Shown here piece after piece: positions 26,954 through 35,298 of a DNA stretch of 64,000 nucleotides (within the stretch, counting starts at the first letter, position 1; each line of letters opens with the position of its first letter). The position numbers were made by a program, and so were the translations under genes. The stretch comes from a virus, in IMG/VR virus record IMGVR_UViG_3300007354_000004, positions 1-64,000 of that record; one strand, 5' to 3'. The notes under the pieces were generated by a model that saw only the letters and a list, made by a program, of their open reading frames with translations, had not been told where the DNA came from and searched no databases.

Positions 26954-27000
26954 TAACTGTCTTCTCCCGTTTACTTTTATCTAATCGAGCGGGCGCTGGG

Positions 27001-27393
27001 CTAGGGGGTGTCTTCCTCGTCATCATCCCTATAGTGTTCCTCAGCGTCACGGTATTCCCTCGCCCCCGTTCGTATACACCCATTACGGAGACAGGTGGGG
27101 TCGATTTCCTCCCGCAGCCGCGCCAGTTCCGCGTCCTGCGCGCGGATGTGCGCCAGCAGCAGGCGGGCGTCATTGTCCCGGCGCGTGAGTTCGTCCACCA
27201 TCCCGCGTGCCCATCCCGCGTCTGGTGCGGCCAGGATAAGCGGATTCGTCGGGTAGTTGTCCTGTGCCACATACCATGTGGTATCCGGCACAGACTGTAC
27301 ATCTGGCGCGAGTATCCGGTAGTTTGCCTCCGCCCGCGCCTCGATGTCGCGCAGGGCGTCCGGGGTCAGCGGTCGGTCGTCAGTCAGTGTCAT
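27001..27393 (-). CDS. Ea22-like hypothetical phage protein
   Basis: 130 residues from ATG 27393, set by AAGGAGG. The layout (LTPDALRDIEARAEANYRI, VPDTTWYVAQDN, NPLILAAPDAGWARGMVDEL) resembles variable Ea22-type proteins of phage early regions. The helix LLAHIRAQDAELARLREEID may be a coiled coil. The segment is clearly GC-richer than its neighbours, suggesting recent acquisition. Confidence 0.6.
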   Translation of the reverse strand: MTLTDDRPLTPDALRDIEARAEANYRILAPDVQSVPDTTWYVAQDNYPTNPLILAAPDAGWARGMVDELTRRDNDARLLLAHIRAQDAELARLREEIDPTCLRNGCIRTGAREYRDAEEHYRDDDEEDTP

Positions 27394-27721
27394 CGGGGGC
27401 CTCCTTGAATTTGCCAGATAGTGGGTGTTCTCCCGTAGGAGAAAGCGTATAGTAGTCACAAACTACCGTCCACAGGTCCTCTAGCGTATCAAAACTCAGG
27501 GGCTTCCCTGGCTCTCTGATACAAAAGACAGCCCAGCGTTCTCCCTCATCTACCCTGGCACACTTACACGTATGGCAGCAACGAGGAAGAGTGTCTCTGA
27601 AGTTCTTGGGTGGTTTTAGTCTCTTTGCCGCTGCTGTCTTCTTGATAATCCGCAGGTGTTTATCAGCCATCGCCTTACCGATGTCCTCTGGCGCGTCGTT
27701 GGTCCAGTCGGTGTCAGTCAT
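27380..27721 (-). CDS. Hypothetical Cys-rich protein
   Basis: 113 residues, SD AGGAGG before ATG 27721. A CCHTCKCARVDEGERWAVFC segment could bind zinc. It overlaps both neighbours and shares the SD context GGAGGCCCCCGA with the gene at 27393. Function unknown. Confidence 0.55.
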   Translation of the reverse strand: MTDTDWTNDAPEDIGKAMADKHLRIIKKTAAAKRLKPPKNFRDTLPRCCHTCKCARVDEGERWAVFCIREPGKPLSFDTLEDLWTVVCDYYTLSPTGEHPLSGKFKEAPDDTD

Positions 27722-27998
27722 GGTCGGGGGCCTCCTGGGATACGGACGGGAAGAACGTCGCGGCGCAATACTGGCCCGGTGACATCATCCACACATCGAA
27801 GGCGCGAGACTTGCCCAATGCTTCGTCATTTGCGCATTCGACCGCCTCAATGAAGTTGTCGAACAGCCAATCCATATCGGGGTCAATGTCTTCTGGTGGC
27901 TCTTCGCCATGCTCTACGACAATCCACAGTTCTGGAATGTCGTCGGCGTCGTATTCAACGAACTTGTAGCCTTTGCTAGTGTACTGGTACATACTCAT
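27714..27998 (-). CDS. Hypothetical acidic protein
   Basis: 94 residues (MSMYQYTSKGYKFVEYDADDIPELW...), SD AAGGAGGGG. Rich in D, E and W. A short GC hairpin (28022-28038) lies just upstream of the SD. Function unknown. Confidence 0.55.
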   Translation of the reverse strand: MSMYQYTSKGYKFVEYDADDIPELWIVVEHGEEPPEDIDPDMDWLFDNFIEAVECANDEALGKSRAFDVWMMSPGQYCAATFFPSVSQEAPDHD

Positions 27999-28021
27999 CG
28001 TTCATCCCCTCCTTCAGGGTA

Positions 28022-28038
28022 GGGCGCTGTGCGCGCCC
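28022..28038 (-). repeat. GC hairpin cassette, copy 1
   Basis: GGGCGC / GCGCCC 6-bp stem with a 5-nt loop, starting right after a stop codon and followed by CTACCCTGA and the next SD. Same arrangement as at 28269 and 28536. Confidence 0.65.
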
Positions 28039-28039
28039 G

Positions 28040-28246
28040 CTATAGACCTTTGGGTACACGCTTTTCTTCGTTGATGACTACGACAACGTCGTAGTCGTAT
28101 CCGCGTATATGAGGCACGGGCAGAATTTGGAAATGTACAATTTCTCCATCTTGAGCGCACTCTTCCAAGAACTCCCGAACCGTCTCAAGATCAGGCGCAT
28201 TGCGATAGACTACCGCGCGCTGTGCCGTATATACATATTCGTCCAT
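28040..28246 (-). CDS. Small hypothetical protein
   Basis: 68 residues (MDEYVYTAQRAVVYRNAPDLET...), SD GAGAGGGA. Predicted alpha/beta. Lies between hairpin cassettes 1 and 2. Function unknown. Confidence 0.55.
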   Translation of the reverse strand: MDEYVYTAQRAVVYRNAPDLETVREFLEECAQDGEIVHFQILPVPHIRGYDYDVVVVINEEKRVPKGL

Positions 28247-28268
28247 TGTTCATTCCCTCTCAGGGTAG

Positions 28269-28283
28269 GGCGCTTGTCGCGCC
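28269..28283 (-). repeat. GC hairpin cassette, copy 2
   Basis: GGCGC TTGTC GCGCC, following the stop of gene 28286-28516 and preceding the SD of gene 28246. The loop and stem are identical to copy 3. Confidence 0.65.
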
Positions 28284-28285
28284 TG

Positions 28286-28516
28286 CTAGTCGTACTCAAC
28301 CTCACGGGTGTCTTGTTCCGATACCTCAAAGCGTACACCACAGCGACACGTCTTCATGATGCGTCGGTCTGCCAGCGTGAAGTTGTCTCGGTACACTCGG
28401 CGCAGTTCATGGTCTTCTACGTAGCTATACGACATGGCGCACTCATGACTGCAAAACCACTCTTCGTTCCAGGGGTCATACCACCGCCAATCGTCTTGTG
28501 GATATTTTACGCGCAT
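28286..28516 (-). CDS. Small zinc-finger-like protein
   Basis: 76 residues. The cysteine pairs FCSHEC and CRCG could bind zinc; the N-terminus is Trp-rich (DDWRWYDPWNEEWF). Placed between hairpin copies 2 and 3, directly downstream of the integrase. Function unknown. Confidence 0.55.
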   Translation of the reverse strand: MRVKYPQDDWRWYDPWNEEWFCSHECAMSYSYVEDHELRRVYRDNFTLADRRIMKTCRCGVRFEVSEQDTREVEYD

Positions 28517-28535
28517 CTCTCCCCTCCCAGGACAG

Positions 28536-28550
28536 GGCGCTTGTCGCGCC
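28536..28550 (-). repeat. GC hairpin cassette, copy 3
   Basis: GGCGC TTGTC GCGCC immediately after the integrase stop, then CTGTCCTGGGAGGGG and the start of gene 28516. Confidence 0.65.
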
Positions 28551-29408
28551 TTATATCTTAATGTAGTGTACTGCGCTCTCGCCTACACGCATAGGCTCCA
28601 TATAAATCTCGGTCGTCTTGACCGACGAATGTCCTAACTGCTTCTGAATAGCGCGAATAGGAGCACCACCTTCATCTGCCAACTTAGCCGAAGTGCGGCG
28701 AAGATCGTGCGGTCGCACATCGTATTTCTTCATAATCTTATTGAGCGAGGTCTTGTTCAGCCTATCTCCCAGATTACCGTGCCGGTCAATCGACACCAGA
28801 ATGTAATCCTTGTAGTTGTCTTCGCGCCACAACTGAAACAGCGGAACATAACGATCTGGAATTTCGGGGTGGCGGATCTTATTGCCCTTGCCAACGACAT
28901 TTGCCAACAACCACACCCCGTCTTGCTGAATGAGTTGTTCCCACTTAACTGATACCGCCTCTTCTCGTCGCAAACCAACGATCATCATCAAGACAATTGC
29001 AACCTTGTCTCTCAGCAAATCGGCTTTTTCCAGTAAGGCATGGGCTTCATCTTCGTCCAACCACTCACGCCACGTCTCACCCGACTGGCGGACATTCGAG
29101 ACGAGACGGATACCTTCATACATCTCGTGCGTGATCAACTCGTGAATGTAGGCGTAACGGAAAAACTCACGCACCGCCGACAGTTTCTTATTGACGGTTG
29201 CGGGAGCATACTCTTTCTTGAGTTCCATCTTATACGCCGTGAAAACTGACACGGGCGACTGAAACGGGTTGGCCTGCTTACGCGCAATCGAAAACCGCAA
29301 GAAACTGACAATCGAAGCGCGGTAGGATTCACGCGACAGCGGAGACAGGTTCTCCAACAAAGTATTCAAAATTTCTTCGACTACATTCCGCTCGTATAGG
29401 GTTAGCAT
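28551..29408 (-). CDS. Tyrosine recombinase (integrase/XerC-D type)
   Basis: 285 residues from ATG 29408, chosen because its SD (AAGGAAGGA) lies downstream of a consensus promoter; longer starts would overlap the -10. The N-terminal SAM-like domain (SRESYRASIVSFLRFSIARK, ATVNKKLSAVREFFRYAY) precedes the catalytic domain. Catalytic residues are visible: Arg in IVGLRREEAVSV, Lys in KGNKIRHP, HDLRRT (H-x-x-R), LGHSSVKTTEIYM (His and nucleophile Tyr). It could integrate the phage or resolve genome multimers. No attP core could be identified. Confidence 0.9.
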   Translation of the reverse strand: MLTLYERNVVEEILNTLLENLSPLSRESYRASIVSFLRFSIARKQANPFQSPVSVFTAYKMELKKEYAPATVNKKLSAVREFFRYAYIHELITHEMYEGIRLVSNVRQSGETWREWLDEDEAHALLEKADLLRDKVAIVLMMIVGLRREEAVSVKWEQLIQQDGVWLLANVVGKGNKIRHPEIPDRYVPLFQLWREDNYKDYILVSIDRHGNLGDRLNKTSLNKIMKKYDVRPHDLRRTSAKLADEGGAPIRAIQKQLGHSSVKTTEIYMEPMRVGESAVHYIKI

Positions 29409-29430
29409 CTCATCCTTCCTTTCTAACATC

Positions 29431-29459
29431 ATTATATCAGGAAAGATTCGCAGTGTCAA
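29431..29459 (-). promoter_or_regulatory. Consensus promoter of the integrase
   Basis: -35 TTGACA (29454-29459), 17-bp spacer, -10 TATAAT (29431-29436): a perfect sigma70 consensus. The -35 overlaps the end of the upstream gene. Confidence 0.85.
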
Positions 29460-29782
29460 GTCTCCCAGCGTTGAAGTTGTCTTAACAAAAAATCCATATT
29501 GTCGTGAGACAGCAGATGCAAAAAACGGAGGGTGCCTTTAACGTCTACATCGAACAACACCCGCCAGCCCTGATTGCCCACTGTAATATAGCCGATCCAC
29601 AAATCAGGCACGTTATCGACTTTATGGGCATTAAAAGAATTGGGCAAATGACACCAACCGTTCGTCTGAATGGCTTCGCCCATGATTCGGATCTTGTTGT
29701 CTACTCGTTTCTTGACGTGATTAGGTGCTTCAGTATAATCATCATAAAACTCTTCAACCATGCTCACATCACGTATTTTCAT
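29456..29782 (-). CDS. RelE/HigB-like small protein
   Basis: 108 residues. The layout EEFYDDYTEAPNHVKKRVDNKI, VPDLWIGYITVGNQGWRVLF and LRFLHLLSHDNMDFLL resembles the phage-derived RelE/HigB toxin-like family (Arg/His-rich beta-sheet end). No antitoxin-like partner lies directly beside it, so a toxin role is uncertain. Confidence 0.45.
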   Translation of the reverse strand: MKIRDVSMVEEFYDDYTEAPNHVKKRVDNKIRIMGEAIQTNGWCHLPNSFNAHKVDNVPDLWIGYITVGNQGWRVLFDVDVKGTLRFLHLLSHDNMDFLLRQLQRWET

Positions 29783-30341
29783 GAAACTTATCTCTCTCGG
29801 CTTTGCCGGGTTTATTGAGTCGAGCGAACGTCATCTGCTGCCCGATATTCAACCCCCAGGTCAGCCACATAGTAGGAAACTGCGCACCGCCCCCGTTCCA
29901 CCCCTTTTCGGGCATTTTGAAATCCACCCTCTGATCGTAAAAGATAATCTCTGCACCATATTCCCGAATTAAGTTCTGTCCAGCGGCAGCACCCAATACC
30001 TCGATAGGAAGTAGTAAAGCAAACGGAAATTCCAACTCGTAACTTCGTCTCAACCAGTCGTATTTCGCGGAGAAGGGCGGGTTGGTGATCTGGATTTCGC
30101 ACCCCTTCGGCACTGACATCGTGAAGAAATTATCGCCTGTCAGGAGATCGGTCGCTGTTACCCTAAAGCAGTCTTTTTCGAGCGCTCTAACCAGATACCC
30201 CTCACCTGCCGCTGACTCCCACACATGAGAAAATCTAGATAAAAAGGGACGCAGCGGATTTAGAGCATAAGGCGGTGTCTGACACCGATCCATCTTATGC
30301 GACTTAGAAATGTCACCTTTTCTGTTCGTTTTGGGCTTCAC
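29769..30341 (-). CDS. Solitary DNA adenine methyltransferase-like (NPPF motif)
   Basis: 190 residues, start GTG 30341 overlapping the previous stop (GTGA) with SD AAGGA. SAM site: VWESAAGEGYLVRAL and ATDLLTGDNFF. The catalytic motif is ITNPPFSAKYDWLRRS, and PEKGWNGGGAQFPTMWLTWG follows as in short phage N6-adenine methylases. No target-recognition extension and no restriction partner. Probably modifies phage DNA against host restriction. Confidence 0.75.
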   Translation of the reverse strand: MKPKTNRKGDISKSHKMDRCQTPPYALNPLRPFLSRFSHVWESAAGEGYLVRALEKDCFRVTATDLLTGDNFFTMSVPKGCEIQITNPPFSAKYDWLRRSYELEFPFALLLPIEVLGAAAGQNLIREYGAEIIFYDQRVDFKMPEKGWNGGGAQFPTMWLTWGLNIGQQMTFARLNKPGKAERDKFHENT

Positions 30342-31135
30342 GAGATCCGTCTTTCTTCTGCTTTCTGGCGAGCGTCAAACTTCTCTTTCATCTGACGATA
30401 AATAATCTCTTCATCCAATGTCACACCGAGAAACTTCATCAGCCGATCTACCGCTCTAACCGCAATTTCATTCTTATCGTAATAAGGCTCCCAGTTAAAC
30501 TCAGCCAGAATAACTTCATCCCCGTTATTTTTGGCAATCAGATAGGGACCAACCACTTCGTAATGAATCTCAGGATCGATGCCTGCCTTTTTACTTGTCT
30601 CAGAGAATAACTCTTTCCTGAGTTCGGATACGTCCGAAGCGGGATCGGTCAGTATCTCCCAGATTTTGGGGTTGTCGTTGATCTGCCCAGATTCGGCTAC
30701 CGATCTCGCCAAAACGAGTTTAGAAATAGGTGTTTCCAGAGGGTTAAACTCAATAATTTTACCTTCGACAACGGGCGGCTTGACATTTCCCAATACAAAT
30801 GTCCTTGCCGCTCGCATGTGATTTTGAATGGTGGTCCAGGTCAGATCAGGACATCTCTTTTCCGCATAAAGACGAAACTGGTAATCATAACTTTTACGCA
30901 CTTCAAACCCAAGATGATCCCAGATATCCTCAATCATACACAAAGCTGTTGCCCTCACTAATTTAAAGCCTTCGGAGAGAGCATCGCTCATCTGTGCAGC
31001 ATTATTTAACAGCGAAAATCTTTCATCTACGTCTTCTTGAGATTGATATTTTTTGACTTCTTCCAAAGCTTTATGGACAATTGCCTCACCCGTGAGTTGC
31101 CCCAGATTTTCAGACTGAACAGTTAGTGTTCCCAT
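30338..31135 (-). CDS. Hypothetical replication-region protein
   Basis: 265 residues. ATG 31135 lies inside the end of the polymerase gene. Mostly helical in the first two thirds (YDYQFRLYAEKRCPDLTWTTIQNHMRAART) with a beta-rich part near 195-225 (YEVVGPYLIAKNNGDEVIL). No recognised motif. The link to DNA polymerase and methylase suggests DNA binding, which is inference only. Confidence 0.6.
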   Translation of the reverse strand: MGTLTVQSENLGQLTGEAIVHKALEEVKKYQSQEDVDERFSLLNNAAQMSDALSEGFKLVRATALCMIEDIWDHLGFEVRKSYDYQFRLYAEKRCPDLTWTTIQNHMRAARTFVLGNVKPPVVEGKIIEFNPLETPISKLVLARSVAESGQINDNPKIWEILTDPASDVSELRKELFSETSKKAGIDPEIHYEVVGPYLIAKNNGDEVILAEFNWEPYYDKNEIAVRAVDRLMKFLGVTLDEEIIYRQMKEKFDARQKAEERRIS

Positions 31136-32856
31136 TTATCAGATACCACCCCTTCGACCGGAAACTGTACGGACGGACAGATCTCAGACCCCGCTTCCAT
31201 CATGGCCTGTTTCATATCGGCAAAACAATCTTGAGCCTGTGATTCGTGACAGGATAGAACTAATTCGTCATGTAACCCAATGATAAAGTGAGCGTCGTAA
31301 CTCTTCTTCTGGATTATATCATAAATTTTAACTTCGGCTAATTTTGCCATATCCGCACCGGTTGTTTGAATGGGGTAGTTTCGAGATTCTTTCTTGAGAC
31401 GCCACTGCATACGCGGGCTGGTGTCCTCAAAGTAAATCCTGCGCCCCATGACCGACTGAGTATAGCCGTGTTGCATAACTCCCTTAATTTGATAATCGCC
31501 CCACTGTTTGGCTTTACGATAGGTATTGAAAATTTTCTTTTGTAGTTTCTCGGCTTCCTTTTCAGACAACCCCATGCGCGAAGCGAGATTAACGTGCCAT
31601 ACCCCATAGAAAGAGGCGAGCACTCCGATCTTCATAATCTGGCGGCGCGGATCTTTTTTGGTAATCTCTTCGCCCCACACGTCTTTACCGAAGGCAGAGT
31701 AAATATCACTTGAATTAGCAGCGGCGATCATCTTCTCGTCCTGAGAGACGTGCGCTAGAATTCGAGGCTCCTGTTGTGACCAGTCGGCTACCAACAACTT
31801 ATGACCTGGGAGGGGCAGAAATAGCGATCTGAAATTTGGCCTCACACCGTCTGGTCGCGGAATTTGTTGCATGTTCGGATCCGAACACGAAAATCGTGCG
31901 GTAATTGGTCCTAATTGGTTCCAGTTAGGATGAATTCGACCTGTAATGGGATTAATGAATTCGTCCCAGTGCCAGCCCAACATCTTGAACCACGTTTTGT
32001 ACTCTAAAACCAGAGGAATAAGGGGGTGCTGATCCTGCCGCTCTTCCAGAGTACCGCGCTGTGTGTTATTAACTTTGACGCCAACTTTATGTAAAGCAGG
32101 CTTTAACTGCTGCCAGGCATTCCACTTAATCTCGTTGACGGGAATTTCTTCGGTATATTTCTCGCCCTTTTTGGTGCGCTCAACTTCGATAATAAAGTCT
32201 TCACCTAAGATATCTACGATTTGAGATTGAATCTGATCCAACACAGCAGGAATTTGCGCTCGAATGGCCTCAAACTGTTCGATATCAATGCCGATGCCTG
32301 TTAAAGTCTTGTCCAGAGTCACCAGAACATCTTTGTTTTCGAGATCGACCACCCACTCCATACCGCACAGACTGACTTCTTTCATCTGTTCGTCGCGAAG
32401 TTTAATTAAATGTTTGCAGTCGTTCTCGATATAGTGGAGTTGATCTTCACTTAACCCCCCTCCCGTGAACGATTCCTGCAAGGACTTATCAACTAAAATT
32501 CCCAGTCTACGAGCGAGAACATCTTCTAATTTATTAGAGATGGACAGGCCGTTATTCAGCACTCTCTCAACTAAAAGTGTATCATAAATATTCTGAGGCT
32601 TAACTTCGATATGGTGATCGACTTTCATCCTGAAACACAAGACAGTGAGATCGAAATCTGCATAATGAATAACTTTCATAACAGACGGATCTTCAAGTAG
32701 GGGAGCCAGCCGCTCAAACCTCTCGGTTAATACCCAGACATCTTCTCCATCTGATAAGCCGACAGCGGTAATCTGAGCCGAAAAACGATCTTTTCCGTCC
32801 GTCTCGATATCCAACCCTAAGACAGTTGGGAACAGAGGCAGCGTATTAAGATTCAA
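31123..32856 (-). CDS. polA: Family A DNA polymerase with 3'-5' exonuclease
   Basis: 577 residues. A TTG start at 32856 fits best: AAGGAG 8 bp upstream and a TTGA overlap with the previous stop; a GTG at 32865 is too close to the SD. Exonuclease motifs are LGLDIETDG (DxE), HYADFDLTVL and YIENDCKHL. Polymerase motif A is VADWSQQEPRILAH, motif B RRQIMKIGVLASFYG, motif C GLHDELVLS. There is no 5'-3' exonuclease domain, as usual in phages. Aligning motif B with E. coli Pol I puts Leu where Phe762 stands, a variant frequent in environmental phages and proposed to accompany temperate lifestyles. Replicates the phage genome with the helicase and primase below. Confidence 0.92.
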   Translation of the reverse strand: MNLNTLPLFPTVLGLDIETDGKDRFSAQITAVGLSDGEDVWVLTERFERLAPLLEDPSVMKVIHYADFDLTVLCFRMKVDHHIEVKPQNIYDTLLVERVLNNGLSISNKLEDVLARRLGILVDKSLQESFTGGGLSEDQLHYIENDCKHLIKLRDEQMKEVSLCGMEWVVDLENKDVLVTLDKTLTGIGIDIEQFEAIRAQIPAVLDQIQSQIVDILGEDFIIEVERTKKGEKYTEEIPVNEIKWNAWQQLKPALHKVGVKVNNTQRGTLEERQDQHPLIPLVLEYKTWFKMLGWHWDEFINPITGRIHPNWNQLGPITARFSCSDPNMQQIPRPDGVRPNFRSLFLPLPGHKLLVADWSQQEPRILAHVSQDEKMIAAANSSDIYSAFGKDVWGEEITKKDPRRQIMKIGVLASFYGVWHVNLASRMGLSEKEAEKLQKKIFNTYRKAKQWGDYQIKGVMQHGYTQSVMGRRIYFEDTSPRMQWRLKKESRNYPIQTTGADMAKLAEVKIYDIIQKKSYDAHFIIGLHDELVLSCHESQAQDCFADMKQAMMEAGSEICPSVQFPVEGVVSDKWEH

Positions 32857-33080
32857 TTCCAACACTCCTTATACCACACACTCGCGCCCATATCATGAAT
32901 AGAAAAGTAGAAATGATAGAGTTGGTTGGTCCTGAAATCCTGACAGATCAGGCTCACGTAAGTATCAAAACTCTCAGTATTAATGCCTTTCTGCAGGATC
33001 ACGAGTCGTTCCATCACACTTATAGGAACAGCGTATTGAGGCGGCTGGTTATAGATTTCGGGAGCGGGATCAGCGAACAT
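32853..33080 (-). CDS. Small hypothetical protein between helicase and polymerase
   Basis: 75 residues (MFADPAPEIYNQPPQYAVPI...). Overlaps helicase and polymerase genes, so it is part of the replication operon. Predicted alpha/beta; no motif known to me. Confidence 0.6.
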   Translation of the reverse strand: MFADPAPEIYNQPPQYAVPISVMERLVILQKGINTESFDTYVSLICQDFRTNQLYHFYFSIHDMGASVWYKECWN

Positions 33081-34530
33081 AACGCCACTTTTCTACTAAC
33101 CGTTTGGCTTCCGGCAACTCTAAAAGGTGCTCGAAAACCAGACTGTCTTCCTTTTTAGTGAATAACTCAGGATCGAAATAACGTGTATAGTTACCTTCCC
33201 ATTTTAACGGGAATTGTCCGGTTTGTCCACCCCGATATTTCTGAATCTGAATCCAGGCGTGATAAGGATCCATTTCTTCGGGCGTATTGAAATCTACTCC
33301 GTTGGATTCCATCGCGGGATAGTTAATCACTTCCACGATAATGTTTGCCGCCATTGTCGCGCCGCGACTCCAGCGGAGTCCGTTCAATCCGGCAATATAA
33401 TATTTGCCACGATTGTTTCCGTAGGTAGACTGCGATACCATCAGCACCGAACAATCTAAGAGTCTCGCAATGGCGAAGTGATTACGCGCTACTTTTTCAA
33501 TGCGCTGTTCTTTGTTCTCGGTTTCATCGGTAAAAAGCTCAGTGTAATCCGTTCCCAGCTGATAAAGAGGACCGTGCTCACTCGCGTGTAAGGACAAGGC
33601 TTGATATCTCAGGACATCGGTTGTCAGGAGATTCGAGTCATCGATGAACAAAGGCAGTGTCCCAACGAACTCGGTCCAGTCGATTAGCTTTTCGAGTTCC
33701 CACGTCTCTAAGGGAGTCTTACCACCAATTAATCTTGTGTAATCAATTCCAGCCAACAGAGACGCGGCGCGAGAAATTAACTCTTCTTCGTCCATCTCCA
33801 AACTATTTAAAGCCACACAGCCTTGAACACCGTTAGATTTCAGCCCTATGGCTGTGCCCAATAAAACTAACAAAAGTAAGGAAGACTTGCCCGTGCCGGA
33901 CATACCGTGTAATACAGAGAGTTGTCCGCGTGGAAATAACTGAGACGACAGGAAAGATGGCAGTCCAACAGGCAAGAGCACAAGCTGCTCTCCGGCATAC
34001 TGTCGCTCCCATTTGTCGATAACAGACGGAATAATATCCGAAGTATGTTTATAGCCTTCATTGGTCTGTGTCTCAACCTGAAAGGTTTCAATAATATCGG
34101 CTAACCACTCGTTCAAAGAAGAAACCGACGAGACATGCGCCTCAAAGATATCTTCGCTGGTTCCCAACTTGGAGACTGCTGCGGCATTTTTAATCGTGCG
34201 ATAAATTGTACCTGATTTATAAACGACATCGGCAAATTCCAGGAGAGTATTCGGATCGAATTTGAAGATACCGTGTTTATTTTCCAGATCAGTAACTAGC
34301 TGGTGTAAATACTCTTCTCGATAACTGACCCCCGCAATCGTCGGATCGCTCCTGCTCTGCAAGAATGACTGGCTGATCTTGTCCCAGATTAGTGAGTGAT
34401 CAATCCCAAAGCCTTTTTCATCATAAATAAATTTCGACGGAACGAGATCGGGAATAACCAGCGCGGCGGCTTGCTTGCCGTGCTTGAGGACGGATCCAAT
34501 TAAAATCTGTTCGGCCTGTTTTATGTCCAT
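33070..34530 (-). CDS. DnaB-type replicative helicase
   Basis: 486 residues. The N-terminal part (MDIKQAEQILIGSVLKHG ... FADVVYKSGTIYRTIKNA) matches DnaB N-terminal helices. The ATPase core has Walker A LHGMSGTGKSSLLLLVLLG, the segment CVALNSLEMDEEELISRAASL, a beta-strand SVLMVSQSTYG (sensor/motif 3) and LRWSRGATMAANIIVEV. It unwinds DNA ahead of the family A polymerase and probably loads the primase encoded upstream. Confidence 0.88.
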   Translation of the reverse strand: MDIKQAEQILIGSVLKHGKQAAALVIPDLVPSKFIYDEKGFGIDHSLIWDKISQSFLQSRSDPTIAGVSYREEYLHQLVTDLENKHGIFKFDPNTLLEFADVVYKSGTIYRTIKNAAAVSKLGTSEDIFEAHVSSVSSLNEWLADIIETFQVETQTNEGYKHTSDIIPSVIDKWERQYAGEQLVLLPVGLPSFLSSQLFPRGQLSVLHGMSGTGKSSLLLLVLLGTAIGLKSNGVQGCVALNSLEMDEEELISRAASLLAGIDYTRLIGGKTPLETWELEKLIDWTEFVGTLPLFIDDSNLLTTDVLRYQALSLHASEHGPLYQLGTDYTELFTDETENKEQRIEKVARNHFAIARLLDCSVLMVSQSTYGNNRGKYYIAGLNGLRWSRGATMAANIIVEVINYPAMESNGVDFNTPEEMDPYHAWIQIQKYRGGQTGQFPLKWEGNYTRYFDPELFTKKEDSLVFEHLLELPEAKRLVEKWRYVR

Positions 34531-34730
34531 GTGTTCCCTAGAAAGTAGTCTGACCAGTATAGAATTAAGCCTTCGAGCGTATTAGAGTCAATAACACCCT
34601 CTAGACTGTCTATAAAGTCGAGCATATCAAAGTGTGTTGATGCAGTTTTCAGGTATTCAACGAAACCCACCACCGGCACACCATTAGCCGAATACCTCAT
34701 GTGCGCAATTGCAACCAGCCCCGCACCCAT
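34521..34730 (-). CDS. Small hypothetical protein
   Basis: 69 residues if started at ATG 34730 (MGAGLVAIAHMRYSANG...); longer and shorter starts exist and none has a good SD. The stop overlaps the helicase start. Predicted alpha/beta, acidic. Start uncertain. Confidence 0.45.
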   Translation of the reverse strand: MGAGLVAIAHMRYSANGVPVVGFVEYLKTASTHFDMLDFIDSLEGVIDSNTLEGLILYWSDYFLGNTWT

Positions 34731-34923
34731 CTGAATCAGTCTCAGAATTTGGGCGCTTAAAGATTGCAACCGCTCGTGAGAGTTGCCATCCACTGATGTT
34801 TACTAACTCCCATCCCCGCTCACCCAAAACATGAATGTCATACTTTCCTTGCGGCTCATGCTGATCGGGTGAGACGTGAAAAATCTCTCGGTCGAATTCG
34901 CAAACCAGATATTCCCAGATCAT
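34684..34923 (-). CDS. DUF4177-like small protein
   Basis: 79 residues, SD GGAG before ATG 34923. MIWEYLVCEFDRE ... LGERGWELVNISG ... AVAIFKRPNS is the typical DUF4177 pattern (short beta-alpha-beta with a GWELV core). A Cys cluster (CGAGCNC) sits near the end. Function of the family is unknown. Confidence 0.6.
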   Translation of the reverse strand: MIWEYLVCEFDREIFHVSPDQHEPQGKYDIHVLGERGWELVNISGWQLSRAVAIFKRPNSETDSDGCGAGCNCAHEVFG

Positions 34924-34926
34924 AAA

Positions 34927-35298
34927 CTACTCCAACACCAAAATTAAATGCTCACTGTCTTTAATCAGTTCAAGCCCGTACTTATAGAAAAAAGTCTCAA
35001 ACGCTTCCAAAGTATCAAATTCCAGATAAAACACGGAATAGGGTATGTCTCTCCACATATTATAATCGTCTTCACCGTGATTTTTCCCAAAATCAAACCA
35101 GCCAAAAGAGTATTCAATTTCCTTCTTCTTCTGTATTACCGGCTCGCCTTTTTCATTCAACACAGCAACATATTTTATACTAGTTGTTTTTCTTTGCCTC
35201 TCTTGCCTCCACCACGTTTCTTCCTGAGCACCATACATAGATTCTTCTACAAAATCATAGTCCCATATATCACTTTGTTCAGCCAGATAGACTCTCAT
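34927..35298 (-). CDS. Hypothetical protein
   Basis: 123 residues from ATG 35298, overlapping the primase stop (ATGA) with SD GGAG. Aromatic and acidic (EETWWRQERQRK, YSFGWFDFGKNHGEDDY). No motif recognised; member of the replication operon. Confidence 0.6.
   Translation of the reverse strand: MRVYLAEQSDIWDYDFVEESMYGAQEETWWRQERQRKTTSIKYVAVLNEKGEPVIQKKKEIEYSFGWFDFGKNHGEDDYNMWRDIPYSVFYLEFDTLEAFETFFYKYGLELIKDSEHLILVLE

Noticed and set aside
26940-27302. 120-codon minus-strand ORF with many Arg and Thr
   Set aside because: Shadow of the gene at 27001-27393 in a GC-rich stretch; no SD.
28022-28550. CRISPR array from the repeated GC hairpins
   Set aside because: Only three short copies about 250 bp apart with genes between them; no spacers of constant size and no cas genes.
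29456-29782. Complete toxin-antitoxin pair
   Set aside because: Only the RelE/HigB-like part is visible; no small DNA-binding antitoxin gene adjoins it.
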